Translations under genes and position numbers: made by a program
Assembly (NCBI RefSeq): GCF_000685035.1
Contig: NZ_BAYB01000015.1
Span: 124,001 to 188,000 of the forward strand
Direction of reading: 5' to 3'
Length of the DNA: 64,000 bases
DNA from: Paraburkholderia ferrariae NBRC 106233
GTDB taxonomy: Bacteria > Pseudomonadota > Gammaproteobacteria > Burkholderiales > Burkholderiaceae
The notes under the pieces: generated by a model
The model's database searches: none
Seen by the model: only the letters and a program-made list of their open reading frames with translations
What the model was told of the DNA's origin: nothing
Shown here: positions 44,818 through 52,508 of the stretch, piece after piece
How the letters are laid out: each line of letters opens with the position of its first letter
Numbering within the stretch: position 1 is the stretch's first letter

Positions 44818-45302
44818 TTCACGGCTCCGAGTGCTGCCGAAATCGGCGAGAGTGCGCCTGTCACGGCGCCGGCGATCGAGCCGCCCATGCTGCCGGCCTG
44901 GACGCCCGAGCCCATGCCCATGGCGTTGCCGTTCTCGCGGCCGGCCAGCAGGCCCGTGAGCATCTGCATGCTGGCGGCCGTGGCGCCGGCGGTGGTGCTC
45001 GGCGAGACGCCCGAATTGCCGTGCGCGCTCGTGAGCTCGGCGTCGGAGACGACGGCGGCCATGGTCGGGTTGAAGCTGTTGGCCGGGAAGGTGGTGGCGC
45101 GCACGAGCACCGGGTCCTGGCTCTTCGGCACGCTGTCGAAGGCGCTGCGCGGCGTGATATTGCGCTCGACGATGATGTCGCCGGGATTCACGGCTTGCGC
45201 CCTCGCCCCTGCTGCTGCCCCCGCCGCAAGGAGCGCGCAGACGGCTGCGGCGAGCCTTGCTGAACGCCGGCCAGAGGCTGGCGTCGTAGTACGTCCTGTC
45301 AT
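44814..45302 (-). CDS. Small secreted protein of the Fap-like operon (second gene)
   Basis: A 162-residue protein with a signal sequence (L-L-A-A-G-A-A-A-G-A-R-A-Q near 24-36). The middle carries V-S-D-A-E-L-T-S-A-H-G (85-95), which resembles a C39 double-glycine leader (V at -12, S at -11, E-L at -8/-7, G at -2). The end is a Gly/Ala/Met-rich tail with G-A-V-T-G-A-L-S-P-I-S-A. It is a candidate for the FapA position but has no clear homology to it. The start at 45302 is the first after the long arginine-rich open frame. Its stop overlaps the fapB start. Confidence 0.65.
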   Translation of the reverse strand: MTGRTTTPASGRRSARLAAAVCALLAAGAAAGARAQAVNPGDIIVERNITPRSAFDSVPKSQDPVLVRATTFPANSFNPTMAAVVSDAELTSAHGNSGVSPSTTAGATAASMQMLTGLLAGRENGNAMGMGSGVQAGSMGGSIAGAVTGALSPISAALGAVK

Positions 45303-45390
45303 GTCGGTCTCCTGCCGGTTCGGCGCGTCTTGCGTTGCGCGCCGTGCCGGACGCCGTGCCGCGCGAGCGGCCCGGCCTGATTGCTCTGGC

Positions 45391-45906
45391 TTATCTTCTC
45401 GTGTAGCTGGCAACGTTTCCTTGCGCGGCCTGCGAACTGTCGACCGGGATCGGCAGCGGGGCGGGCGGTGCGATTTCATCCCACAGGGTGACGCTGTTGG
45501 CGCCGTGCATGAGCTGCGGCGTGGCGGCCACCATCAACATGCCGACGGCGCCGCCGCGCTGGTGCGAAAGCGTCTGGTCGTCCAGCGCGCCGATGCCTGC
45601 CACCACGCTGTCGTCGGCGGCCGGAGACGGATCGGCAGCGACGGGGCCGCTGTCGGCACCCAGGTTGTCGGCGGGCGCCGCGCCCCGTTCGAACGTCGCG
45701 GAGATGGGCTTCGCGTCGCCGAACGTGCTGCTGCGCGTTGCAGGAATGACATCGGCCATCACATTCGCCGCGGCCGAGGCGACCTGCGCGCCGGCGTCGA
45801 ACGACTGCGCCTGTGCCGGCGCCGCGAGTGCAAGAAGCGCGGCGGCCGCGAGGGCGGCGGCGCTGCCGGCAAACTGGCGTTTGACATTTCGGTGATCGAG
45901 TCGCAT
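45391..45906 (-). CDS. Small secreted protein, first gene of the Fap-like operon
   Basis: A 171-residue protein with signal peptide (L-L-A-L-A-A-P-A-Q-A-Q near 25-35). Residues 108-119 read L-D-D-Q-T-L-S-H-Q-R-G-G, a near-copy of the D-D-x-x-L-S-H-Q-x-G motif in the FapE-like protein. An AGGAGA ribosome site (45914-45919) and a sigma-54 promoter lie just upstream. It may correspond to FapA by position, but I see no firm homology. The gene is 88 bases ahead of the second small gene. Confidence 0.68.
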   Translation of the reverse strand: MRLDHRNVKRQFAGSAAALAAAALLALAAPAQAQSFDAGAQVASAAANVMADVIPATRSSTFGDAKPISATFERGAAPADNLGADSGPVAADPSPAADDSVVAGIGALDDQTLSHQRGGAVGMLMVAATPQLMHGANSVTLWDEIAPPAPLPIPVDSSQAAQGNVASYTRR

Positions 45907-45932
45907 GGCGTATCTCCTGATGCGGGAGATTT

Positions 45933-45948
45933 AGCGAAACGTGTGCCA
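45933..45948 (-). promoter_or_regulatory. Sigma-54 (RpoN) promoter of the Fap-like operon
   Basis: Read on the minus strand, TGGCACACGTTTCGCT has the -24 TGGCAC in full and the invariant GG-N10-GC spacing; of the 12 informative positions in TGGCACGNNNNTTGCW only two differ. Transcription would begin about 16 bases before the first gene, just upstream of its AGGAGA ribosome site. Confidence 0.8.
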
Positions 45949-45999
45949 TGCGCCGCAATCCGTTGATGCGCTTCGGTGTAGGGTATTTTCTGCGGAATT

Positions 46000-46012
46000 T
46001 GAACGGCTGATT
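46000..46012 (-). promoter_or_regulatory. Candidate IHF binding site
   Basis: On the minus strand AATCAGCCGTTCA matches WATCARNNNNTTR except for one base. It lies between the sigma-54 promoter and the inverted repeat, the normal place for IHF-assisted looping. Confidence 0.5.
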
Positions 46013-46021
46013 TTCACCAAA

Positions 46022-46049
46022 ACGTTTCAGTGCTGAAACGCTGAAACGT
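46022..46049. promoter_or_regulatory. Upstream activator sequence: CTGAAACG repeats
   Basis: ACGTTTCAG (46022-46030) faces CTGAAACGT (46041-46049), and a further CTGAAACG stands between them (46033-46040). Three half-sites about 75-100 bases upstream of the -24 element is a typical enhancer for a sigma-54 activator, here presumably one of the two flanking VpsR-like proteins. Confidence 0.65.
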
Positions 46050-46473
46050 CAAATCGCGGTTGGGCGCGGTTGCGCATTGCGCGCAAGTAACATCCGGTAA
46101 GGCGGTTTTTAATCCGGGAAGCAATAGTCGAAAGAAAACATCGGGATTAATTTGTTCCGACTATTCGAGGGGTTTGCGCGGGATTGCGCGTATGGAAGCC
46201 TTTCCATCCGGCCCGTTTTGATCCGCCGGGCATATTTCCTATCCATCCGGCCTGAGCATATAGTAAGCTTCAGAAAACGCTGTAAAGCTCAAAACAAAAA
46301 GCCCACAGAGGCCACTGACACACGCCGCAGATCGGGGTTATGCCCTCAGCAAAAAGCATGTCCGTTCGCCACCATTCGAGGGGGCGGTGAAATGGCGCTT
46401 GATTGCTGCGTATCTGCCATTCAGGTGCGTGCCGTCATTCTCCAACACTGTGTTTGGCGAGAGGATCTGAATA

Positions 46474-47865
46474 ATGGAACCCGCAACGCGGCAATTGATA
46501 TACGTGACGCGAGATCCCAATGCGGCGCTGCACGAGCGTTTCCACGAGCGGGGCTGGCACGTGGAAATCGTCGGCAACGCACGGGATGCACGCCGGGCGC
46601 TGCGCGCCGGCAACCCCGCGGGTGGTCTGCTCGACCTGTCCAGTCATTTTCATCTGCACGAAATCGGTTCGTTCGAGCCGTGTCTCACGTTGCCTCACGT
46701 CGGCTGGGTGGCGGCCACCACCACGGGCCAGTTGAAGGACGCCGCACTGCGCCGTCTCGTGCGCGACTACTGTTTCGATTACGTAACGGTGCCCTGGAAC
46801 GGCGAGCGCATTGTCGATTCCGTCGGTCATGCTTATGGCATGGTTTCGCTCGGCGAATCGGCTTCGAACGACACCTCGGGCGGCGCCGAGGGCGAAATGG
46901 TCGGCTCGTGCGAGGCGATGCTTGCGCTCTTTCGCTCGATCCGCAAGGTGGCGATGACCGACGCGCCGGTGTTCATCTCGGGCGAGTCGGGCACGGGCAA
47001 GGAGCTGACCGCCGTCGCCATTCACGAGCGTTCGGCGCGCCGCAATGCGCCGTTCGTGCCGATCAACTGCGGCGCGATCCCGCCGCACCTGTTGCAGTCG
47101 GAACTCTTCGGCTACGAGCGCGGCGCCTTCACGGGCGCGAACCAGCGCAAGATGGGGCGTGTGGAAGCGGCCAACGGCGGCACGCTCTTTCTCGACGAGA
47201 TCGGCGACCTGCCGATGGAGAGCCAGGCGAGCCTCTTGCGCTTCCTGCAGGAAGGCAAGATCGAGCGGCTGGGCGGCCATCAGTCGATGCCGGTGGACGT
47301 GCGCATCATCTCGGCCACCCACGTCGATATGCGCGCGGCCATGCACGAAGGACGCTTCCGCCAGGATCTGTATCACCGCCTGTGCGTGCTGCAGATCGAC
47401 GAGCCGCCGCTGCGCGCGCGCGGCAAGGACATCGAGCTGCTCGCGCGCCACATGCTCGAGCGTTTTCGCAAGGACGGCAGCCGTCGGCTGCGCGGCTTCT
47501 CGCCCGACGCGATCGCCGCGCTTCACAACTACAGTTGGCCGGGCAACGTGCGCGAGCTCATCAACCGCGTGCGGCGGGCGATCGTGATGTCGGAGGGGCG
47601 GGCCATCACGGCGCGCGACCTCGAACTCGGCGACTATGTCGAGGTGGTGCCGGTGTCGCTCGCGCAGGCGCGCGAAGCTGCCGAGCGCCAGGCGATCGAG
47701 CTTGCGCTGCTGCGCCATCGCGGGCGCCTTGGCGACGCGGCCCAGGAACTGGGCATCTCGCGCGTGACGCTCTACCGGCTCCTGTGCGCGCACGGCATGC
47801 GCCACATGGAAAGCGAACCGCTCGCGCCGCATCCGGGCGGGCTGGCTTCGGGCGGCGGGGCATAA
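46474..47865 (+). CDS. VpsR-like sigma-54-dependent transcriptional activator (second copy)
   Basis: A 463-residue protein very similar to the copy at 37.9-39.5 kb. Receiver-like VpsR domain at about residues 5-125, Walker A G-E-S-G-T-G-K-E (170-177), G-A-F-T-G-A (217-222), Walker B T-L-F-L-D-E-I-G-D, and a Fis helix-turn-helix at the end. It lacks the 50-residue low-complexity start of the other. It is transcribed away from the Fap-like operon and separated from it by the control region, so it is the best candidate to bind the CTGAAACG sites. A GAGAGGA site precedes the ATG. Confidence 0.88.
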   Translation: MEPATRQLIYVTRDPNAALHERFHERGWHVEIVGNARDARRALRAGNPAGGLLDLSSHFHLHEIGSFEPCLTLPHVGWVAATTTGQLKDAALRRLVRDYCFDYVTVPWNGERIVDSVGHAYGMVSLGESASNDTSGGAEGEMVGSCEAMLALFRSIRKVAMTDAPVFISGESGTGKELTAVAIHERSARRNAPFVPINCGAIPPHLLQSELFGYERGAFTGANQRKMGRVEAANGGTLFLDEIGDLPMESQASLLRFLQEGKIERLGGHQSMPVDVRIISATHVDMRAAMHEGRFRQDLYHRLCVLQIDEPPLRARGKDIELLARHMLERFRKDGSRRLRGFSPDAIAALHNYSWPGNVRELINRVRRAIVMSEGRAITARDLELGDYVEVVPVSLAQAREAAERQAIELALLRHRGRLGDAAQELGISRVTLYRLLCAHGMRHMESEPLAPHPGGLASGGGA

Positions 47866-47873
47866 GGCGGGCA

Positions 47874-47935
47874 AAGGCGGCGGGTACACGCGACTGGTAC
47901 AAGCGGCGGCTACAAGCGACTGGCTCAAGCGCGCC
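47874..47935. repeat. Degenerate 14-bp tandem repeat before thyA
   Basis: Units such as GGTACAAGCGGCGG and CTACAAGCGACTGG repeat about four times after the second activator gene. No terminator is obvious. Confidence 0.5.
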
Positions 47936-48087
47936 CCACGGCCGGCGCCGCGCTTTGTGCATGCCGCCGGCCTCGCCTTCTGCGCCCTCTGGGTTTTCCC
48001 GCGACTTGCTAGAATCGGGGTTTGGCCATCCTGACCGGGCCAGCCAGGCCAATCGCGCACTGGGCCCGGCCGCCGAGGGAACCCCGC

Positions 48088-49059
48088 ATGAAACAGTATC
48101 TCGAGCTCGTCCGCTCGATTCTCGACACCGGTACGTGGCAGGAAAACCGCACGGGCATCCGCACGATCAGCCAGCCCGGCGCGATGCTGCGCTTCGACCT
48201 CCAGCAGGGCTTCCCCGCCGTCACGACCAGGAAGCTGGCGTTCAAGTCCGCCGTGGGCGAGCTGATAGGCTTCATGCGCGCCTCGCGCAGCGCGGCCGAC
48301 TTCCGCGCGCTCGGCTGCAAGGTCTGGGACGCCAACGCGAACGACAACGCGCAGTGGCTCGCCAACCCCTACCGCGAAGGCCTGGACGACCTCGGCGACG
48401 TCTATGGCGTGCAATGGCGCCAGTGGCCCGCCTACAAGGTGCTCGATGCCGACGCCACGGCTCGCCTCGCCGATGCCGAATCGCGGGGCTACGCGCGCGT
48501 GACGCAGTTCACCGAGGACGGCCGCCCGAAAGTGCTGCTCTACAAGGCGATCGACCAGCTGCGCCAGTGCCTCGACACGATCATGAACAATCCCACCGAC
48601 CGGCGCATTTTGTTTCATGCCTGGAATCCGGCGGTGCTGGAAGAGATCGCGCTGCCCGCGTGCCATCTGCTGTACCAGTTCCTGCCGAATCCCGCGAAGC
48701 GCGAGATTTCGCTGTGTCTCTACATCCGCAGCAACGACGTCGGCCTCGGCACGCCGTTCAATCTGACGGAGGGCGCGGTGCTGCTGCACCTGGTCGGACG
48801 GCTGACGGGCTATACGCCGCGCTGGTTCAGCTATTTCATTGGCGACGCGCACATCTACGAGAACCAGCTCGACATGCTCAACGAGCAGTTGCGCCGCGAG
48901 CCGTTCGACAGCCCGCAACTGGCGATTTCGGAGCGGGTGCCCGAATACGCGAAAACAGGCGTGTACGAGCCGGAATGGCTGGAAAAGGTGGAGCCGGCTG
49001 ATTTTTCGCTGGTGGGCTACCGGCATCACGAGCCGCTCACGGCGCCGATGGCGGTCTGA
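48088..49059 (+). CDS. thyA: Thymidylate synthase
   Basis: The 323-residue enzyme methylates dUMP with methylene-tetrahydrofolate. The catalytic cysteine lies in L-P-A-C-H-L-L-Y-Q-F, and R-S-N-D-V-G-L-G-T-P-F-N and G-D-A-H-I-Y-E-N-Q are the dUMP and folate-site motifs. M-K-Q-Y-L-E-L-V is the usual start, at 48088. It is longer than the 264-residue E. coli form because of an insert near residues 85-140, as in the P. aeruginosa-like long ThyA group. folA is 10 kb upstream. Confidence 0.95.
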   Translation: MKQYLELVRSILDTGTWQENRTGIRTISQPGAMLRFDLQQGFPAVTTRKLAFKSAVGELIGFMRASRSAADFRALGCKVWDANANDNAQWLANPYREGLDDLGDVYGVQWRQWPAYKVLDADATARLADAESRGYARVTQFTEDGRPKVLLYKAIDQLRQCLDTIMNNPTDRRILFHAWNPAVLEEIALPACHLLYQFLPNPAKREISLCLYIRSNDVGLGTPFNLTEGAVLLHLVGRLTGYTPRWFSYFIGDAHIYENQLDMLNEQLRREPFDSPQLAISERVPEYAKTGVYEPEWLEKVEPADFSLVGYRHHEPLTAPMAV

Positions 49060-49106
49060 AGCCCCGCGCGCGTCCGTGTCCCGATAGGGCCGGGCGCGCA
49101 GAAGAG

Positions 49107-49146
49107 AAAAAAGGCCCGCGAACTTCGAAGTTCGCGGGCCTTTTCG
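49107..49146. terminator. Two-way terminator after thyA
   Basis: A long perfect palindrome (AAGGCCCGCGAACTT / AAGTTCGCGGGCCTT) flanked by an A-run and a T-run; it serves thyA and the convergent secreted-protein gene. Confidence 0.9.
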
Positions 49147-49196
49147 TTTCATGCCTTTCATGCCTTCAGGGGATGGCCCCCGAAAGACGGTCGGCA

Positions 49197-51539
49197 TCAG
49201 CCGCGCTTGTGGTCCTCGTGGCCGCCGCTCGCGTGCTCATCCGGATGTTGTGCCGGGTGTGGCTCGGGATGCGGCTGAGGCTGCGGGCGCGGTTCGGCGT
49301 GCGCCTGGGGCTGCGGGCGGGGCTCGGCGTGCGCTTGAGGCTGCGGACGCGGCTCCGCATGCTGCTCGGGATGCGGCTGCGGATGGTATTCCGCGCGCGG
49401 CTGGGCTTCCTCGTGGCGCTGCTCGGCCTGGGGCTGCGGGTGAGATTCCTCGCGTGCCGGCTCAGGCGAGCGCTGCGGGGCCTGCTGCGCCGGCGGACGT
49501 GCCTCGGCCTGCGGCTCGGCGTTGCGCTGCGGCTGGGCCTGTGGCTCATGCTGTGCCGCAGACTCGCCCGGTCGCGCTTCGTTGCCGGGTTCCCCGTGCG
49601 AGCCCATCGGCGCATGCGGTTGCGTCCAGGACGGCTGATGCGCTTCGGCCTCGCGAGGCGTATTCGGCGCGCCGCCTTCCGGACGACCTGCCGCCTCGGG
49701 CCGGCCTGCGTCGGCTTGCGGCGGATGCGGTACGCCGCGCTCCTGCTGCGCCGGTTCGTGCGCGCTCGCCATCGCGGGCGGCGTACCCGGCTGGCCGTGT
49801 CCGGGCGCCGGCACGCCGCCCGGACGGGCCGCCGGCTGCGGCGCCGCGCCCGCGGGCCGAGCGGCTTCGCGGATCACAGGCGAATGCGGCGGCACCACGC
49901 GCACATTCTGCGGCGCCCAGCCGCCATGCGCCGCCTGGAGCGGCGCATGTTCCGGCGCGGACACGCGGACCACGGGCGCCCCGGCACCCGGCACGGCGCC
50001 GCCCTCGTGGGCAAAGCGCTGGGCGAGCGTGTCGTGGAAGGCGGGCGGCGTGACGGCGGCGCGCGTCGCCACGACCTGGCGCTGCGCGAGTGCTGCGGGC
50101 GGCCGGTAGTTGGCCGGCCGCAGGCTGCCGCCAAAGCTGCCCTGTACCGGCGCGATGCCCGGCGTGCCCGGCTCGATGCGCGCATTGCGCCACTGCTGCG
50201 GATTGACATGCTGCGCGAAGCGCGCCACCGGCTGGCCGTGGACGAATGCCGTCGCGGGCACCGCCGTCACGGCGCCAGGCACGCGATAGTTGACGTAGGT
50301 GTTGTGCACGTTGATGTTCGTGATGTTGGTCACGTGCACGTTGTTGACCACGACCGTCTGGTTCACGCGCTGGTAGTAGTGCGGGCTCCAGCCACCCCAG
50401 CCCGGATGCCAGGCTTCGCCCGGCCCGAGCGCGAACCAGGCCACGCCCGCCGCGGCCACGCCGCCCACGGTCAGGCCCACGCTCCAGTCCACGCCTCCGC
50501 CCCCGCCGCCCACGAAGGCGACGAGCGCAGGCGCATAGACGGGCGGCGCGCTCACGACGAGCGGACCGGGCACCCACGCCCAGCTGCTGCCCACGTAGGC
50601 CCAGCGGCCGTAGTGGTAGGGCGCGAAGCCCCACGCTGCGTCGTCCACCCAGGTCCAGCCCCACGGGGCCTGCCAGACCCAGTGGCCGTCGTGGTAGGGC
50701 GCCCAGCCGGCGGGCTGGGCGGTCGGCACCCAGACTTCGCCGTACTGCGGGTCTTCGCGCCAGGTGCCGTTGGCGTCGAGGTCTTCGTAGCCGGGCATGT
50801 CGCGCGAAACGTAGCGCGCCGACACCGAGCGGTCTTCGGCTTCGTCGCGCGAGAGCGCCCATTGGTCGAAGGCGTCGAGCTGCGGCAAGCCGTTGCTGGC
50901 CGTTTCCTGCAGGTTGGTGCCGGAGAACACGATCTGCTGGCCTGCCGAAATCGGGATCTGGCCGTTCTCGCCGTACACCGTGGCGCTGCCGCTGCGCACC
51001 GTCACCGTGGTCGAGCTGCCGTCCGGCGCGACGTCCACGCGGTAGTCGCCGGGGCCGTTCAGGCCGAGTGCGAGGTTCGGCGTATCGATTTCGTACGAGC
51101 TGCCGGGCGCCAGTTCGCGCACGCGGGTGGACAGCGTGCCTTGCGTGACCTTCAACTGGGCGTTCGTATCGTCGAGATTGAGGATGTCGAGGCTCGTCTG
51201 CGCGCTCATGCGAACGGCCGTCGAGCCGATGTGCAGCTCCGAGCGTGCGTTCGCGTCGTTCCACAACTGGTCGCCGGTCGTGAGCGGGCGGTTGATCTGG
51301 GCGTAGGACCAGTCGGTCGCGCCGGCCGGTTCGGTCGTGACGGCGCCTGCCATGTAGTCGAGCCGCGCGATACGTCCCGGCGGATCGACGTTCGTCCCCT
51401 GCTGTGCTCCGGGAGGAGGCGCCGATTGGGCATAGGCCGGGGCCGCGGCAAGGTTCAGGGCTGCCATTGCGGCGCAGGCTATCAGCGTGTGGCCGGCGAG
51501 CCGGCGGAATGTGATGAGGTTTGGTGTGCGCTCTGTCAT
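49197..51539 (-). CDS. Large secreted FecR/DUF6600-type protein with repetitive tail
   Basis: A 780-residue exported protein (signal peptide ending A-P-A-Y-A-Q near 37). An N-terminal FecR-like beta domain (L-N-D-A... R-S-E-L-H-I-G-S-T-A-V-R-M region, about 85-240) is followed by a Trp-rich block at about 280-350 (G-W-A-P-Y-H-D-G-H-W-V-W, Y-G-R-W-A-Y-V-G), typical of DUF6600 proteins, then a hydrophobic Gly-rich part and V-N-N-V-H-V-T-N-I-T-N-I-N-V-H-N. The last 140 or so residues are Pro/Gln/His/Glu-rich with repeats of A-E-P-R-P-Q-P-Q-A-H. No function is known; envelope association is likely. The ATG at 51539 begins the signal peptide. Confidence 0.8.
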   Translation of the reverse strand: MTERTPNLITFRRLAGHTLIACAAMAALNLAAAPAYAQSAPPPGAQQGTNVDPPGRIARLDYMAGAVTTEPAGATDWSYAQINRPLTTGDQLWNDANARSELHIGSTAVRMSAQTSLDILNLDDTNAQLKVTQGTLSTRVRELAPGSSYEIDTPNLALGLNGPGDYRVDVAPDGSSTTVTVRSGSATVYGENGQIPISAGQQIVFSGTNLQETASNGLPQLDAFDQWALSRDEAEDRSVSARYVSRDMPGYEDLDANGTWREDPQYGEVWVPTAQPAGWAPYHDGHWVWQAPWGWTWVDDAAWGFAPYHYGRWAYVGSSWAWVPGPLVVSAPPVYAPALVAFVGGGGGGVDWSVGLTVGGVAAAGVAWFALGPGEAWHPGWGGWSPHYYQRVNQTVVVNNVHVTNITNINVHNTYVNYRVPGAVTAVPATAFVHGQPVARFAQHVNPQQWRNARIEPGTPGIAPVQGSFGGSLRPANYRPPAALAQRQVVATRAAVTPPAFHDTLAQRFAHEGGAVPGAGAPVVRVSAPEHAPLQAAHGGWAPQNVRVVPPHSPVIREAARPAGAAPQPAARPGGVPAPGHGQPGTPPAMASAHEPAQQERGVPHPPQADAGRPEAAGRPEGGAPNTPREAEAHQPSWTQPHAPMGSHGEPGNEARPGESAAQHEPQAQPQRNAEPQAEARPPAQQAPQRSPEPAREESHPQPQAEQRHEEAQPRAEYHPQPHPEQHAEPRPQPQAHAEPRPQPQAHAEPRPQPQPHPEPHPAQHPDEHASGGHEDHKRG
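49235..49400 (-). repeat. In-frame tandem repeats coding the Pro/Gln/His tail
   Basis: Units of about 30 bases coding H-A-E-P-R-P-Q-P-Q-A recur at least three times near the 3' end of the large secreted-protein gene, with looser copies further in. Strain-to-strain length variation would be expected. Confidence 0.65.
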
Positions 51540-51794
51540 GTTTTTTCTCCGTGGCGCGCCGTTTTTCGGAGCGTCCTGTGAGGCACTGTAACGGGCGTGC
51601 CTGTTTCCATGCGCGCAGAATTGTAAAACCTTATGCGCCAGGTGTAACAGAACGTGTTGATTGCGTAAGGATTGCAAGGTTGGCGGATGCGCCGAATTCG
51701 CGGCGGGGGATGGGACGAGACGGCGCGCGCCGCAGCGGCGGCGCGCCCGGTACGAAAGGGGAAGGAAGGTATTCGATCAGCGCGTAAAGCGGCG

Positions 51795-52508
51795 CTAAAC
51801 CGCCGTGAGCGCATCGAATTCGCGCTGCCCGGTGGGCGTGATGCGCAGTACCCGCGGGCGGCTGGCGCGCTCGACCCAGCCGCCCGCGATCCACGAATCC
51901 AGCAGCGCGGCGCCCAGCGCGCCGCCGAGATGCGGCCGGCGCTCGCTCCAGTCGAGGCAGGTGCAGGCAAAACGCCGCCGGCGCGCGCGCAGCGCGCCGA
52001 GATCGACGCCCCAGTCGCGCAGACGCGCGGCGCCATCGGGCGTCGCGTCGAGGCTGTCGCCTTCGATCACGAGCAGGCCGTCGTCCACGAAGCGCTCGAA
52101 CACGCGCACCGCCACTTCGCCCGCCATGTGGTCGTAGCAGGTGCGGGCGTGGCGCATCTCCAGCGGCACGGTGCGGGCCGGCTTTGTCACCGGGCGCTGC
52201 GGTGCGGCCGCCTCGGCGATGTTCATGAGCGCCTCGATGGCCGCCGCGATGTCGGGCGTCGCGATCCGGTAGTAGCGGTGGCGCCCCTGCACGGTGAGCG
52301 CAAGCAGGCCGCCATCGGTCAGACGGGCGAGGTGCGCGCTCGCCGCCGACGGCGAAAGCCCGGCGACCAGCGTGAGTTCGCCGGCAGGGCGGGCGCTGCC
52401 GTCCATCAGGGCGAACAGCATCGCGGCGCGGCCGGGGTCGGCGAGCAGCGCGCCGATGCGCGAAAGGCCGGGGAAATGGCTAGCTTCGTCGGTGAACGGG
52501 GCGGGCAT
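51795..52508 (-). CDS. ArsR-family transcriptional regulator
   Basis: A 237-residue protein with a winged helix-turn-helix at about residues 12-75 (L-A-D-P-G-R-A-A-M-L-F-A-L, then L-S-P-S-A-A-S-A-H-L-A-R-L). The longer C-terminal part includes C-L-D-W-S-E-R-R-P-H-L-G-G, seen in a long-ArsR group found near exporters and catabolic genes. No metal-binding motif can be assigned. The start at 52508 follows an AGGAGCC site. The effector and target genes are unknown; nothing adjacent suggests one. Confidence 0.83.
   Translation of the reverse strand: MPAPFTDEASHFPGLSRIGALLADPGRAAMLFALMDGSARPAGELTLVAGLSPSAASAHLARLTDGGLLALTVQGRHRYYRIATPDIAAAIEALMNIAEAAAPQRPVTKPARTVPLEMRHARTCYDHMAGEVAVRVFERFVDDGLLVIEGDSLDATPDGAARLRDWGVDLGALRARRRRFACTCLDWSERRPHLGGALGAALLDSWIAGGWVERASRPRVLRITPTGQREFDALTAV

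Larger units (their letters stand above)
45907..46473. other. Divergent control region of the Fap-like operon and second VpsR-like gene
   Basis: The 567-base gap is the most AT-rich part of this area and has no gene. It contains, from the operon side outward, a sigma-54 promoter, an IHF-like site and an inverted repeat (listed separately). Further out lie AATAGTCG (46123-46130) facing CGACTATT (46158-46165), and two direct copies of CCATCCGGCC (46204-46213 and 46243-46252), each followed by a GCATAT. They could belong to the control of the second regulator. Confidence 0.6.

Noticed and set aside
46022..46049. CTGAAACG repeats as a terminator
   Set aside because: The stem is only moderately stable, no T-run follows, and position and triple half-sites fit an activator site better.
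46435..49197. A 920-codon minus-strand open frame
   Set aside because: It runs antisense through the second activator and thyA, both certain genes.
49173..51581. Plus-strand open frame of about 800 codons, Arg/Leu-rich
   Set aside because: It is antisense to the secreted FecR/DUF6600-type gene, which has a signal peptide and ordered domains; the plus frame reads as low-complexity arginine-rich text.
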